Position numbers and translations under genes: made by a program | Origin: Rhizobium sp. AQ_MP | GTDB lineage: Bacteria; Pseudomonadota; Alphaproteobacteria; Rhizobiales; Rhizobiaceae | Assembly (NCBI RefSeq): GCF_014237835.1 | Contig: NZ_JACJVI010000005.1 | Location: forward strand, 62,001 to 126,000 | DNA length: 64,000 nucleotides | Direction: 5' to 3' | In this document: positions 28,977-40,438 of the stretch, piece by piece | Numbering within the stretch: position 1 is the first letter of the stretch | Layout: the number at the start of each line of letters is the position of its first letter | The notes under the pieces: model-generated | The model's database searches: none | Told to the model about the DNA's origin: nothing | Seen by the model: the letters and a program-made list of their open reading frames with translations, nothing else

Positions 28977-29818
28977 TGACTAAGCGCAGTTCAGTCGAAA
29001 TCTACGATATGACGACCCGCGAATGCGAGGTCGTCTGGCAGACGGAAGACCTCGTCGAGGCGCCGAACTGGTCGCGGGACGGCGCGTTTCTCGTCGTGAA
29101 CGGTGATGGGCTGCTCTACGCGCTGCCGCTCGACGAGGATGAACCCGAGCCGGAACTGATCGATACCGGCTTTGCCGTCCGGCTGAACAATGACCACGGC
29201 ATTTCACCCGACGGTGCCTCGATCGCCTTTTCTGACCATACGCTCTACGGCAAGTCCTGCATCTACATGCTGGGCGATGGCGATGATGAGCCACGTCAGG
29301 TTACCGACAAGATGCCGTCCTACTGGCATGGCTGGTCGCCGGACGGAAAGGAACTTGCCTATTGCGGTGATCGCGGCGGTATCTTCGACATCTACACGAT
29401 CTCCACGAAAGGCGGGCCCGAGCGGCGCCTGACCAACGGCGAGGGGCACAATGACGGTCCCGACTATTCGCCTGACGGTCAGTGGATCTATTTCAACTCC
29501 AGCCGCACCGGCGCGATGCAGATCTGGCGGATGCGTACGGACGGGAGCGACCTTGAGCAGCTGACTTCGGACGGCTACGGCGACTGGTTCCCGCATCCGT
29601 CACCAGACGGGAAGAAGGTGCTGTTCCTCTCCTACGATGCTGATGTCACCGGCCATCCGCGTGACAAGCAAGTCAGGCTTCGGCTCATGGATGCCGATGG
29701 CGGAAATGTCGAGACGCTCATCGAGTTCTTCGGCGGGCAGGGATCGATCAATGTGCCGAACTGGGCGCCGGATGGTACAGCTTTCGCCTTCGTGCGCTAT
29801 TTCCCATCACGGGATTGA
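28976..29818 (+). CDS. TolB-like beta-propeller protein
   Basis: A 280-residue protein built of WD40-like/TolB repeats, seen as recurring SPDG units ([58 protein letters not shown]), six in all, enough for one propeller. It lacks a signal peptide, so unlike TolB it is probably cytoplasmic. The start ATG overlaps the stop of the low-GC ORF (TGATG), implying translational coupling. It ends the nadE operon; the cobalamin riboswitch follows about 50 bases later. Its function is unknown. Confidence 0.8.
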   Translation: MTKRSSVEIYDMTTRECEVVWQTEDLVEAPNWSRDGAFLVVNGDGLLYALPLDEDEPEPELIDTGFAVRLNNDHGISPDGASIAFSDHTLYGKSCIYMLGDGDDEPRQVTDKMPSYWHGWSPDGKELAYCGDRGGIFDIYTISTKGGPERRLTNGEGHNDGPDYSPDGQWIYFNSSRTGAMQIWRMRTDGSDLEQLTSDGYGDWFPHPSPDGKKVLFLSYDADVTGHPRDKQVRLRLMDADGGNVETLIEFFGGQGSINVPNWAPDGTAFAFVRYFPSRD

Positions 29819-29867
29819 GGTCGGCGCTTTTGGGTCTGTCGCTGCGGTCGCTCCTACGCTAGAACAG

Positions 29868-31837
<1,970 letters not shown>

Positions 31838-31962
31838 ATCCGGATCCCAGTGGTCGTTTGCAAGGCCGAACTCAAAATCCTTGAGGGCCAGAATAACCGA
31901 GTGCCGACGAAATGGAAATGACGCATGGCGGATGCGCGCGCTGCCATCCGCCATGCGGTGAA

Positions 31963-32604
31963 TCACGCGGCCTGTGCAGCCGTCAGTGTCATCGGTCTTT
32001 CCAGAACGCTGCCGTCGATGGCAGCAACGGCCTTCATCCTGTCGAGCAGGTCTTCGGATACCTCCCAGGATACCGCGACGGCCTGGACGACGCCGATGCG
32101 GCGGGGTTCGCCGATCCGACTTCCCGGGCAACCCATGCGCTTGAACATGCGTTCCAGAAATACGTCGGTGACGGTGACGATGTGGCTGAGGCCGGAGGCG
32201 AGGCCGAGCTCACCCACGCCGCACATCAGTTCAGCAGCAGCGATCGTCACCTGGTTGCTGGCCCGATCCTGCGAAATCTCCGGATCGATGCAGAAACGGC
32301 TCGACTCCCAGATCGCCGCGCTGCGGATCTGTGGCCCATCGCCGAGGAGGATCGGAAAGGTGTCGTCGAGCATGTTGGGGCCCAGAGTCGGCAGCAGACG
32401 AAGAGATCCCCTCAGCTTTCCCTCGTCACCATAGGAGAGGACATAGAGCGGATTGGCCCGATCATACTCGTCGATTTCCCAGCTCTCGCGTACCTGGACC
32501 TCCCACCCAAGGAGGTCGTGGAAAACCCGCTTTCGCAGTCTGTGCATGGCGTCGATATCGGCCGGGAACTGGTTTTTGCGGCTACCATTGATGATCCTGA
32601 TCAT
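31963..32604 (-). CDS. Acyl-homoserine-lactone synthase (LuxI family)
   Basis: A 213-residue autoinducer synthase that would join an acyl group from acyl-ACP to S-adenosylmethionine. Family landmarks are RLRKRVFHDLLGWEV (conserved Arg and Trp), EIDEYDRANPLYVL (acidic pair), LRGSLRLLPT, PNMLDDTFP and WESSRFCIDP (conserved Glu and Arg). ATG 32604 has AAGGAG six bases upstream, a very good site; the open frame continues 15 codons further without one. A luxR-type gene lies just upstream on the same strand. Acyl chain length cannot be read from the sequence. Confidence 0.92.
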   Translation of the reverse strand: MIRIINGSRKNQFPADIDAMHRLRKRVFHDLLGWEVQVRESWEIDEYDRANPLYVLSYGDEGKLRGSLRLLPTLGPNMLDDTFPILLGDGPQIRSAAIWESSRFCIDPEISQDRASNQVTIAAAELMCGVGELGLASGLSHIVTVTDVFLERMFKRMGCPGSRIGEPRRIGVVQAVAVSWEVSEDLLDRMKAVAAIDGSVLERPMTLTAAQAA

Positions 32605-32661
32605 GCTTTGCTCCTTCTTGCAGAACGGAGCAGGCAAGATGCAGTTCAATGGCGCTGGATT

Positions 32662-32683
32662 AAACTGACGGTGGCGCCAGCTT
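32662..32683. promoter_or_regulatory. Candidate lux-box-like inverted repeat upstream of luxI
   Basis: AAACTGACGGT at 32662-32672 faces GGCGCCAGCTT at 32673-32683; 7 of 11 positions are symmetric, including AA-CTG-CG in each half. It is centred about 68 bases before the luxI ATG, which would put a start site 42 bases downstream of its centre with a short leader. The symmetry is modest and binding by the adjacent LuxR protein is unproven. Confidence 0.35.
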
Positions 32684-32707
32684 CAGCAATTGCAATCTGT
32701 GATATGA

Positions 32708-33421
32708 TCAGGGGATTTGCTGTAACGGCTCGGCAAGGCGAGGAATGAGACCCCGCCACACCGCCTCTGCGACGGCCTGGGCATTGTTGACGACATCGAG
32801 CTTCTGGCGTGCGTTGGCCATGAAGTGGCGGATGGTGCGTTCGGAAATGCCGAGGATGATCGCGGTTTCCCAATAGCTCTTGCCAGCGGCGATCCAGGCC
32901 AGCGTCTCTCGTTCGCGACGTGTCAAAGGACGAGCACGGGCCTTTTCCTGATGGTCGCTGACCGAAGCCCCGGCAAGACGCGCATTCAGAACGGTAGCAA
33001 GGCTCAAAATGTCCCTATCGTTCGTTCGGCGCCAGGCCGACAGATCATCTTGGCCCAAAGGCATCTCGACCAGCAGACAGCTCTGCCGACCGGCAAGCGG
33101 ATAGCCGATAATCTTTGCGGTGCGGTGTGCGGTTCGGTGCAAGGACATGAATTCGATCGGCTCAAGCGCGGCAAGGACACCGGAGATCTGCTCCAGGGCG
33201 GGCTTGCGGTTCAGCGCCCGGATCAACTGTGGCGAATTCCGTCTCTGGCTGTGGAACACGTTGTGGGGACGCAGCCGTCCGCCTGCGATCACTCCATTCA
33301 GATAGATGATCGGGCCGGTCCTATACGCTGCCTGGAGCTTTGATATGACAGATGTCGGATCGGGGCCCGCCGGTCGGTCCAACCAATCCAACAGATCGTA
33401 ATACGCTTCAGACCCGCCCAT
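32708..33421 (-). CDS. LuxR-family regulator with atypical N-terminal domain
   Basis: A 237-residue protein with a clear C-terminal LuxR/GerE helix-turn-helix: LTRRERETLAWIAAGKSYWETAIILGISERTIRHF and then a long final helix. The N-terminal domain, about 165 residues, has the right size for autoinducer binding, but I cannot find the W-x3-Y, D-P and downstream Trp residues that line the acyl-homoserine-lactone pocket in TraR/LuxR. ATG 33421 has AGGG upstream; the frame extends further but into the malic-enzyme terminator. It lies 103 bases upstream of luxI, same strand. Confidence 0.85.
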   Translation of the reverse strand: MGGSEAYYDLLDWLDRPAGPDPTSVISKLQAAYRTGPIIYLNGVIAGGRLRPHNVFHSQRRNSPQLIRALNRKPALEQISGVLAALEPIEFMSLHRTAHRTAKIIGYPLAGRQSCLLVEMPLGQDDLSAWRRTNDRDILSLATVLNARLAGASVSDHQEKARARPLTRRERETLAWIAAGKSYWETAIILGISERTIRHFMANARQKLDVVNNAQAVAEAVWRGLIPRLAEPLQQIP

Positions 33422-33497
33422 TAACCATGCCCTAGATTTCCAGGGAAGCAGTGTCGGGGTTAGCGCTTCACCTTGTCCAGAGGGCAGCTTTCGTGAA

Positions 33498-33525
33498 GCA
33501 AGCGGCGAAGCCGTTCGCCGCTTGC
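33498..33525 (-). terminator. Strong hairpin 12 bases past the malic enzyme stop
   Basis: GCAAGCGGCGAA (33498-33509) pairs perfectly with TTCGCCGCTTGC (33514-33525) around a 4-base loop. It begins just past the malic enzyme stop on the minus strand. The T tract after it is weak (TTCACG), so it may be a processing or stability hairpin rather than a full intrinsic terminator. Confidence 0.6.
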
Positions 33526-33536
33526 GCTCGTCCTTG

Positions 33537-35852
33537 TCAGCCTGTCGGCTGGGAAGCCTCAACCACTGCAAGGGCCGCCATGTTCACGACACCACGCGAG
33601 GTGACCGAAGTCGACAAAACATGTGCGGGCAGGGCGGCACCCAGCAGGATCGGGCCGACATGCAGCGCGTCCATCATCGTGCGGACAATGCCGAGAGAGA
33701 TGTTTGCCGCGTCGAGGTTCGGGAAAACGAGGAGGTTTGCTTCTCCCGTCAGCGTGCTGTCCGGCATGGCGCGCTTGCGAAGTGTTTCGGACAGCGCGGA
33801 GCCTCCCTGCATTTCGCCGTCCACTTCAAGGTCGGGCGCAGCTTTGCGGATGATGTCGAGGGCCTGGCGCATCTTCGATGCGCTGGCTGACGGACGAGAG
33901 CCGAAGTTTGAATGTGACAGGAGTGCCGCCTTCGGCGTAATGCCGAAACGGCGGATTTCCTGCGCGGCCAGCATTGTCATCTCGGCGATTTCTTCTGCAC
34001 TTGGATCATCCGTCACGAAAGTGTCGGTGAAGAAGATCGCGCCCCGCTGGGATATCAGGAGGCTGAGGCCCGAATAGTCGCGCACACCTGGACGTTTGCC
34101 GATGATCTGGCGGACGTCTCGGACATGGCGGTCAAATCGGCCTTCGACGCCGCAGATCAGCGCGTCGGCTTCGCCGCGCTTCACGGCGAGCGCGCCGATC
34201 ACCGTTGTGTTGGTGCGCACGATGGTTTTGGCCGCTTCCGGATTGATGCCGGCACGCCCGACGAGCGCGAAGTAATCGTCGACATAGTCCCGATAACGCG
34301 GATCGTCTTCAGGGTTCACAAGCTCAAAATCGATACCCGGACGAATGCGAAGGCCGTAGCGCTTGAGGCGTGTTTCGATGATCTGCGGGCGGCCGATCAG
34401 AATCGGCTGGCCGATGCCGTCTTCAAGGAGGACCTGAGCGGCACGCAGGACACGCTCGTCCTCGCCTTCGGAGAAGATCACCCGCTTCTTCGCCGCTGAC
34501 TTCGCGGCTGCGAAGATCGGCTTCATCACGAAGCCGGAACGGAAGACGAAGCGGTTCAGTTGATCGAGATAGGTGTCGAAATCGGCGATCGGGCGGCGGG
34601 CGACGCCACTCTCGGCAGCGGCCTTGGCAACCGCAGGTGCAATGCGCAGGATCAGGCGCGGGTCAAAGGGCGAGGGGATCAGGTAATCCGGGCCGAAGGT
34701 CGGCGTTTCACCTGAATAGGCTCTGGCCGCGACTTCCGAGACCTCTTCGCGGGCGAGCGCGGCAATCGCGCGTACCGCCGCCATCTTCATCTCTTCGTTG
34801 ATCGTGGTCGCACCGCAGTCGAGCGCCCCGCGGAAGATGTAGGGGAAGCAGAGGACGTTGTTGACCTGGTTCGGGAAATCCGAGCGGCCGGTGCAGATCA
34901 TGGCGTCCGGACGGGCGGCACGCGCTTCCTCCGGCATGATCTCGGGTTTCGGATTGGCAAGCGCCATGATCAGCGGTTTCGGCGCCATGCGTGCGAGCAG
35001 TTCGGGCTTCAAGACGCCGGCTGCGGACAGGCCGAGGAAGACGTCGGCATCGTCGATGCTTTCGGAGAGCGCGCGCTTGTCGGTCTCCTGGGCGTAGACT
35101 TCCTTCCAGGGATCCATCAGCTCGTTCCGGCCCTTGTAGACAAGACCTTCGATATCGTGGACCCAGATGTTTTCGCGCTTCGCGCCGAGGATGACGAGCA
35201 GATTGAGGCAGGCCAGCGCTGCGGCACCGGCGCCCGAGGCGACGATCTTGACGTCATAGATCTGCTTGCCGGCGAGCTCCAGTCCGTTGAGGATGGCTGC
35301 GGCCACAATGATTGCCGTGCCGTGCTGGTCGTCGTGGAAGACCGGAATGTTCATCCTGGCGCGCAGCTGGTCTTCCACCTGGAAGCACTCAGGTGCCTTG
35401 ATGTCCTCGAGGTTTATACCGCCGAAGGTCGGCTCCAATGCCGAGATGGTGGAGACCATCTGATCAACGCTCGGGGCATCGATTTCGATGTCGAACACAT
35501 CAATCCCGGCAAATTTCTTGAACAGGACGGCCTTGCCTTCCATGACCGGCTTGGAAGCAAGCGGCCCGATATTGCCGAGCCCGAGAACGGCCGTGCCGTT
35601 GGAGATGACGGCAACGAGGTTGGAGCGGGCGGTGTAGTCGTCGGCGGCTGCGGGATCGTCCTTGATGGCAAGGCAGGGCGCTGCAACGCCGGGAGAATAG
35701 GCGAGTGCGAGGTCGCGCTGGTTGCCAAGCGGCTTTGTGGCCTGGATCTCCAGTTTCCCGGGACGGGGGTAACGATGATAGAAAAGTGCCTGCTCGTCGA
35801 GATCGGCAGTCGGGTTTACAGCTTGTGGCGTGTTCTTGTCCTGGGAATTCAT
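33537..35852 (-). CDS. Malic enzyme with C-terminal phosphotransacetylase-like domain (MaeB type)
   Basis: Decarboxylates malate to pyruvate with NAD(P)+. At 771 residues it has the chimeric architecture of rhizobial Dme/Tme: an N-terminal malic enzyme domain ([69 protein letters not shown] for nucleotide binding) up to about residue 430, then a phosphotransacetylase-like domain ([17 protein letters not shown] to the C-terminus) that is regulatory and not active as Pta in known members. NAD versus NADP preference is not assigned. The start is ATG 35852. Confidence 0.95.
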   Translation of the reverse strand: MNSQDKNTPQAVNPTADLDEQALFYHRYPRPGKLEIQATKPLGNQRDLALAYSPGVAAPCLAIKDDPAAADDYTARSNLVAVISNGTAVLGLGNIGPLASKPVMEGKAVLFKKFAGIDVFDIEIDAPSVDQMVSTISALEPTFGGINLEDIKAPECFQVEDQLRARMNIPVFHDDQHGTAIIVAAAILNGLELAGKQIYDVKIVASGAGAAALACLNLLVILGAKRENIWVHDIEGLVYKGRNELMDPWKEVYAQETDKRALSESIDDADVFLGLSAAGVLKPELLARMAPKPLIMALANPKPEIMPEEARAARPDAMICTGRSDFPNQVNNVLCFPYIFRGALDCGATTINEEMKMAAVRAIAALAREEVSEVAARAYSGETPTFGPDYLIPSPFDPRLILRIAPAVAKAAAESGVARRPIADFDTYLDQLNRFVFRSGFVMKPIFAAAKSAAKKRVIFSEGEDERVLRAAQVLLEDGIGQPILIGRPQIIETRLKRYGLRIRPGIDFELVNPEDDPRYRDYVDDYFALVGRAGINPEAAKTIVRTNTTVIGALAVKRGEADALICGVEGRFDRHVRDVRQIIGKRPGVRDYSGLSLLISQRGAIFFTDTFVTDDPSAEEIAEMTMLAAQEIRRFGITPKAALLSHSNFGSRPSASASKMRQALDIIRKAAPDLEVDGEMQGGSALSETLRKRAMPDSTLTGEANLLVFPNLDAANISLGIVRTMMDALHVGPILLGAALPAHVLSTSVTSRGVVNMAALAVVEASQPTG

Positions 35853-36064
35853 CAGCTCACCGGCAGTTTCTGGTCATCAAATCTGGTCTGCCCGTCATAC
35901 ACGAAATGACTGGGAGTGGTAGACTTTAGTTCCGTCAATGCCCAGCCTGGATCCCCCGACTTTTCAGGGCGCAGCGAGCCGGAATCGGCCTGATCACGGG
36001 CATGTCATCTTCCTGATACACGAGTCTGATTAAGCGCTGGGCAGACAGCGAAGAGGACCGTGCC

Positions 36065-36919
36065 GTGGAAGACGTCAGCGAAACACGCCATTTCAGGACC
36101 CTGTTCATCTCGGACGTGCATCTGGGATCGAAGGCCGCCAAGACGGACTTTCTCCTCGATTTTCTGCGCACGCACGAAGCAGACACGATCATCCTGGTCG
36201 GCGACATCGTCGATGGCTGGCGGCTGAAGCGCAGCTGGTACTGGCCCCAGCAATGCAATGACGTGGTGCAGAAACTGCTGCGCAAGGCCCGCAAGGGCAC
36301 CCGCATCATCTACATTCCCGGCAATCACGACGAATTCATGCGGGATTTCCCAGGCATCCATTTCGGCGGCATCGAGGTCGAGCAGCGCATCACCTACGAG
36401 ATGGCGGATGGCAAGAAGTATCTCGTGCTGCACGGCGACGAATTCGATGTCGTCGTGCGCAATGCCCGGCTACTCGCCTATCTCGGCGACTGGGCCTATG
36501 ACACGGCGATTGCCATCAATGTCGTGCTTGCTGCCGTTCGCCGTCGTCTCGGCATGCCGTACTGGTCGTTCTCGGCCTGGGCCAAGCTGCAGGTCAAACA
36601 TGCGGTCAATTTCATCGGTGAATTTCAGCGCGTCGTGGCCGACGAGGCGCGGCGTGCCGAGGTCGACGGGGTCATCTGCGGCCACATCCACCATGCCGTG
36701 ATGGAGGACATCGACGGGATCTATTACGTCAACACCGGCGACTGGGTGGAAAGCTGCACGGCCATCGGCGAACACCCGGATGGACGTCTCGAGCTTATTT
36801 CCTGGGGACACAAGGTCAGCGAAGCTCCGACCGGCAAGCGTGCCGGCAAGCTGGTGCCGATACTGTTGCCGAAACCTCTTTCGGAGCCGTCACAGGACGA
36901 TGGCGTGCGCGCGGCCTGA
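36065..36919 (+). CDS. LpxH-like metallophosphoesterase (UDP-2,3-diacylglucosamine diphosphatase family)
   Basis: A 284-residue calcineurin-type phosphoesterase of the LpxH/COG2908 group, which cleaves UDP-2,3-diacylglucosamine in lipid A synthesis or acts on related substrates. The two-metal motifs are all present: DVHLG, GDIVDGW, GNHDEF, LHGDEFD and GHIHHA. The insertion YWSFSAWAKLQVKHAVNFIG is typical of alphaproteobacterial members. The start is GTG 36065, with GAGG eight bases upstream. It is not near other lpx genes, and many Rhizobiaceae use LpxI for this step, so its exact role is uncertain. Confidence 0.82.
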   Translation: MEDVSETRHFRTLFISDVHLGSKAAKTDFLLDFLRTHEADTIILVGDIVDGWRLKRSWYWPQQCNDVVQKLLRKARKGTRIIYIPGNHDEFMRDFPGIHFGGIEVEQRITYEMADGKKYLVLHGDEFDVVVRNARLLAYLGDWAYDTAIAINVVLAAVRRRLGMPYWSFSAWAKLQVKHAVNFIGEFQRVVADEARRAEVDGVICGHIHHAVMEDIDGIYYVNTGDWVESCTAIGEHPDGRLELISWGHKVSEAPTGKRAGKLVPILLPKPLSEPSQDDGVRAA

Positions 36920-37091
36920 GCTCACGATTTGTTGCAAAGCGGTCATGGTGCACGCCATTCGCGCAGGAAAAAACAATTAACCGCTTGTAAAGCATTTGTT
37001 CCCGGACCCCGATGGTTATAGGGTGAAGCCATCTGTTTGATGATTTGCCGATCCGGATCGCCCGGGCGCGCATGGGGAAGTTGTCGCCACA

Positions 37092-38243
37092 TTGAATCCG
37101 GTTGAGCCCGAAAACGCCCGTATCGAAATCGAGGATCAGCCGGACGGCAACGTTCGGCTGATCAAGCTTGTCGGGCGCTGGAAAAACAACAGTTTGAGCG
37201 ACATGATCAAGTCCGCCGGTCCGCTGGTCGATACAACCGACGGGCGGCAGGAGACCATCGACATCGACGATGTGTCCGGCATGGATACGGCCGGTGCCTG
37301 GTTGATCCGCCGATTCGTCGCAGAACGACGTGCGCGCGGCGGGTCCATCGAGATTGTCGGTGGAACGGCCGAAATGCGCGAGCTGATCAATGCGCTGCCA
37401 GAGGCCGTAACAGCCCCCGAGACGCCTGTGGATCGGCGCAATCTCTTCGAACGCATCTTCGAGCCGGTCGGTCGCATGACCCTGAGCCTCTGGGACGATG
37501 TCGTCGCGATGATGTTCGTGCTCGGCTCTGCCGTGCGGGGCGCGCAGACCAAGCTTGGTCGGGGTGCTGGTGTCTCGCCAGCCTCGGTCGTCAACCAGCT
37601 CGACCACATGGGCGTGCGCGCCGTGCCGATCATCGTTCTGATGTCCTTCCTGATCGGGGCGATCATTGCGCAACAGGGCGCTTTCCAGCTGCGTTACTTT
37701 GGCGCTGAAGTCTTCGTCGTCGATCTCGTCGGTATTCTCCAGCTGCGCGAAATCGGCGTCCTCTTGACCGCGATCATGATCGCCGGCCGTTCGGGCAGTG
37801 CGATCACCGCTGAAATTGGCTCCATGAAGATGCGCGAGGAGATCGACGCGCTGAAGGTCATCGGGCTCAATCCGATCGGTGTTCTCGTTTTTCCACGGCT
37901 CGTGGCGCTGACCATCGCCCTGCCGCTGCTGACCATCGTCGCGAATTTCTCGGCGCTTTATGGTGCCGCCGTCGTCGCCTGGGCCTATTCCGGAATTACC
38001 TTTGACGTCTTCATCACCCGCCTGCATGACGCGGTCGACTATTCGACATTGGCGACGGGCATGATCAAGGCGCCGTTCATGGCGCTGATCATCGGCATCA
38101 TCGCGGCGGTCGAGGGCATGAAAGTCGGTGGCAGTGCCGAATCGCTCGGGCGTCATGTCACCGCGTCGGTGGTCAAATCGATCTTCGTCGTCATCCTCGT
38201 GGACGGGCTGTTTGCCATGTTCTACGCGGCCATCAATTTCTAA
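37092..38243 (+). CDS. MlaE-type ABC permease with fused STAS domain
   Basis: Inner-membrane permease of a phospholipid/retrograde lipid transport ABC system. About residues 1-105 form a STAS domain (IDIDDVSGMDTAGAWLIRRF, with GMDTAG in the MlaB serine/threonine position), fused to a five-helix MlaE permease (VRAVPIIVLMSFLIGAIIAQQG, ITAEIGSMKMREEIDALKVIGLNP). In E. coli these are two proteins, MlaB and MlaE. The start is a TTG at 37092 with GGGGAAG rather far upstream. It is first in a four-gene operon. Confidence 0.92.
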   Translation: MNPVEPENARIEIEDQPDGNVRLIKLVGRWKNNSLSDMIKSAGPLVDTTDGRQETIDIDDVSGMDTAGAWLIRRFVAERRARGGSIEIVGGTAEMRELINALPEAVTAPETPVDRRNLFERIFEPVGRMTLSLWDDVVAMMFVLGSAVRGAQTKLGRGAGVSPASVVNQLDHMGVRAVPIIVLMSFLIGAIIAQQGAFQLRYFGAEVFVVDLVGILQLREIGVLLTAIMIAGRSGSAITAEIGSMKMREEIDALKVIGLNPIGVLVFPRLVALTIALPLLTIVANFSALYGAAVVAWAYSGITFDVFITRLHDAVDYSTLATGMIKAPFMALIIGIIAAVEGMKVGGSAESLGRHVTASVVKSIFVVILVDGLFAMFYAAINF

Positions 38244-38254
38244 GGGAAGGGCAG

Positions 38255-39061
38255 ATGACGAGACCACCCACCGAGCGTGAGACCATTCTGTCTGTGAAGG
38301 ACCTGACCGTCGGTTTCGGCGACAAGATCGTTCTCGACAAGCTCAACCTCGATATCTATCGCGGCGAGATCCTGGGTTTCGTCGGTGCCTCGGGTGCGGG
38401 GAAGTCCGTGCTGATGCGTACGGTTCTCAGGCTCTTGCCGCGGCGTTCCGGAACGATCGAAATCCTTGGCGCAGACTATGATGCGGTGGATGACGCGCAA
38501 CGCATGGCGCTTGATACGCGCCTGGGGGTTCTTTTCCAGCACGGCGCCCTATTTTCTGCACTGACCGTGAAGGAGAATATCCAGCTGCCGATGCGCGAAT
38601 ACCTTGACCTGCCGCAATGGCTGATGGACGAACTCGCCTATCTGAAGATCGATTTGGTCGGTCTGAAGCCAGATGCCGCAGACAAGTACCCTTCCGAACT
38701 CTCGGGCGGGATGATCAAGCGTGCGGCCTTGGCGCGTGCGCTGGCCCTTGACCCCGATCTTGTCTTTCTGGACGAGCCGACATCCGGCCTCGATCCCATC
38801 GGAGCGGCCGAATTCGATGAATTGATCGCGCGACTGCGTGATACCCTTGGATTGACCGTCTATATGGTGACCCACGACCTCGACAGCCTGTTCTCCGTCT
38901 GCGACCGTATCGCAGTCCTGGGGCAGAAGCGGGTTCTCGTCGAGGGTACGCTGGATGACATGCTCGCCTTCGATGACGAGTGGGTCCAATCCTATTTCAG
39001 GGGCAAGCGTGCCCGTTCCATTCCCCGCGCGGAGCCTTCCGTCGGACATCCGGTAGAGTGA
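38255..39061 (+). CDS. MlaF-type ABC transporter ATPase
   Basis: A 268-residue ATP-binding subunit that powers the MlaE-type permease. Walker A is GASGAGKS, the Q-loop is LFQHGALFSALTV, the signature is LSGGMIKRAALARALAL, Walker B is LVFLDEPTSGLDP, and the switch histidine is in MVTHDLDS. It begins 11 bases after the permease stop, with AAGGG before the ATG, and is followed after three bases by the MCE protein. It has the MlaF length and the typical SYFRG segment near the C-terminus. Confidence 0.95.
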   Translation: MTRPPTERETILSVKDLTVGFGDKIVLDKLNLDIYRGEILGFVGASGAGKSVLMRTVLRLLPRRSGTIEILGADYDAVDDAQRMALDTRLGVLFQHGALFSALTVKENIQLPMREYLDLPQWLMDELAYLKIDLVGLKPDAADKYPSELSGGMIKRAALARALALDPDLVFLDEPTSGLDPIGAAEFDELIARLRDTLGLTVYMVTHDLDSLFSVCDRIAVLGQKRVLVEGTLDDMLAFDDEWVQSYFRGKRARSIPRAEPSVGHPVE

Positions 39062-39064
39062 GCC

Positions 39065-40438
39065 ATGGAAACCAAAGCCAATTACGCCATAGTCGGTTTT
39101 TTCACGATGCTGGTCATCGGGGCCGCCTTTGGATTCGTCTATTGGATGGCCGAATATGGCCGCGGCGGCCCGATGGCGCCGCTGGCCATCCGCATACCGG
39201 GTTCCGCCAACGGCCTCAGCATCGGCTCGCCGGTGCGCTTCAACGGCATTTCCGTCGGCTCGGTCCGCAATCTCTACATCGACAATGAAGATCCGAATTT
39301 TTCGGTCGCCTTCACGGAAGTTCGTGCCGATGCACCGGTCACGTCCGGCACGAAGGCAGTGCTTGAGATCCAGGGTCTGACAGGGGCTGCCTATATCGAA
39401 TTGTCCGGCGGTGGACCGGGCTCCGGTGACGCCATCCTGAGGCGGGCGATCGACACCGGCGAGCCGGCAATCCTGACGGCCGAGCAGTCGAGTGTGACGA
39501 ACCTGCTTTCAACTGCCGACCGCATCCTGCAACGTGCCGATGGGGCCGTGGCTGAACTTCAGGGTTTCATCGAAGATGCACGAGCGCCGTTGACCAACAC
39601 TGTTCGCAATGCAGAGACCTTCTCGAAATCGCTTGCCGATAATGCCGAGGGCATCGACCAGTTTCTCAAGAGTGTCAGCGCGCTCTCCGATTCCGTCTCC
39701 GGTCTCTCCGGTCGCCTGGATTCCACACTGGCAGCGGCCGAAGATCTCTTCAGGGCGTTGAATTCCGAGAAGATCGACCAGATCCTGACCAATACCGAGC
39801 GGGCGACGGCGAGTTTCGCAGATGCATCCGACAAAATCGGGCCGGCGATCGACAGTTTCCGCGAAACCGCCGATACGTTCGAGCGTTTCGGCAACAATGC
39901 CGACCAGACGCTGGCGAAGGTATCACGACTGATCGATGCCGTGGACAGCCAGAAGATCGGGCGCGTCGTGGACGATGTCTCGGTGGCCTCCGCCGATGCG
40001 CGCGAGGCGATCGCGGGCTTCAAGGATCTGTCAACGAGCATCACTAGCCGCAGGGACGACATCGACCGCGCGATCGACGACTTCACCCAGCTCGCCAACC
40101 GCCTGAATGCCTCGTCCCAGCAGGTCGACGGGATCCTCAAGAAGGTCGACTCCTTCCTCGGTTCGGGTGACGCGAATTCGCTCAGCGTCGAGGCGCGCAA
40201 GACGCTGGAGGCCATCCGCGTGACGGCGGAGAACCTCAATGCGCAGATCGGTCCGATCGCGGCCAACCTGCAGCGCTTCTCGGCCACCGGGCTGCGTGAC
40301 ATCCAGACGCTGGTGAACGACACACGCAACACCGTTCGCGGCCTCAATGATGCGATCACCAATTTCGATCAGGATCCGCAGCGCCTGCTCTTCGGCGGCG
40401 ACACGGTCAAGGAATTTGACGGGCGGACCCGCCGATGA
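39065..40438 (+). CDS. MlaD/MCE-domain substrate-binding protein
   Basis: A membrane-anchored lipid-binding protein of 457 residues. One N-terminal helix (about residues 8-30) is followed by an MCE domain (IRIPGSANGLSIGSPVRFNGISVGSV, VLEIQGLTGAAYIELSGG) and a long alpha-helical, coiled-coil tail of more than 300 residues. MlaD of E. coli lacks such a tail; the length resembles PqiB/YebT-like or rhizobial members, where a tail could bridge the periplasm. It overlaps the next gene by four bases (ATGA). Confidence 0.93.
   Translation: METKANYAIVGFFTMLVIGAAFGFVYWMAEYGRGGPMAPLAIRIPGSANGLSIGSPVRFNGISVGSVRNLYIDNEDPNFSVAFTEVRADAPVTSGTKAVLEIQGLTGAAYIELSGGGPGSGDAILRRAIDTGEPAILTAEQSSVTNLLSTADRILQRADGAVAELQGFIEDARAPLTNTVRNAETFSKSLADNAEGIDQFLKSVSALSDSVSGLSGRLDSTLAAAEDLFRALNSEKIDQILTNTERATASFADASDKIGPAIDSFRETADTFERFGNNADQTLAKVSRLIDAVDSQKIGRVVDDVSVASADAREAIAGFKDLSTSITSRRDDIDRAIDDFTQLANRLNASSQQVDGILKKVDSFLGSGDANSLSVEARKTLEAIRVTAENLNAQIGPIAANLQRFSATGLRDIQTLVNDTRNTVRGLNDAITNFDQDPQRLLFGGDTVKEFDGRTRR

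Noticed and set aside
33422..33571. N-terminal extension of the LuxR-type protein
   Set aside because: The open frame runs through the malic-enzyme hairpin and into its stop region; ATG 33421 gives a family-length protein.
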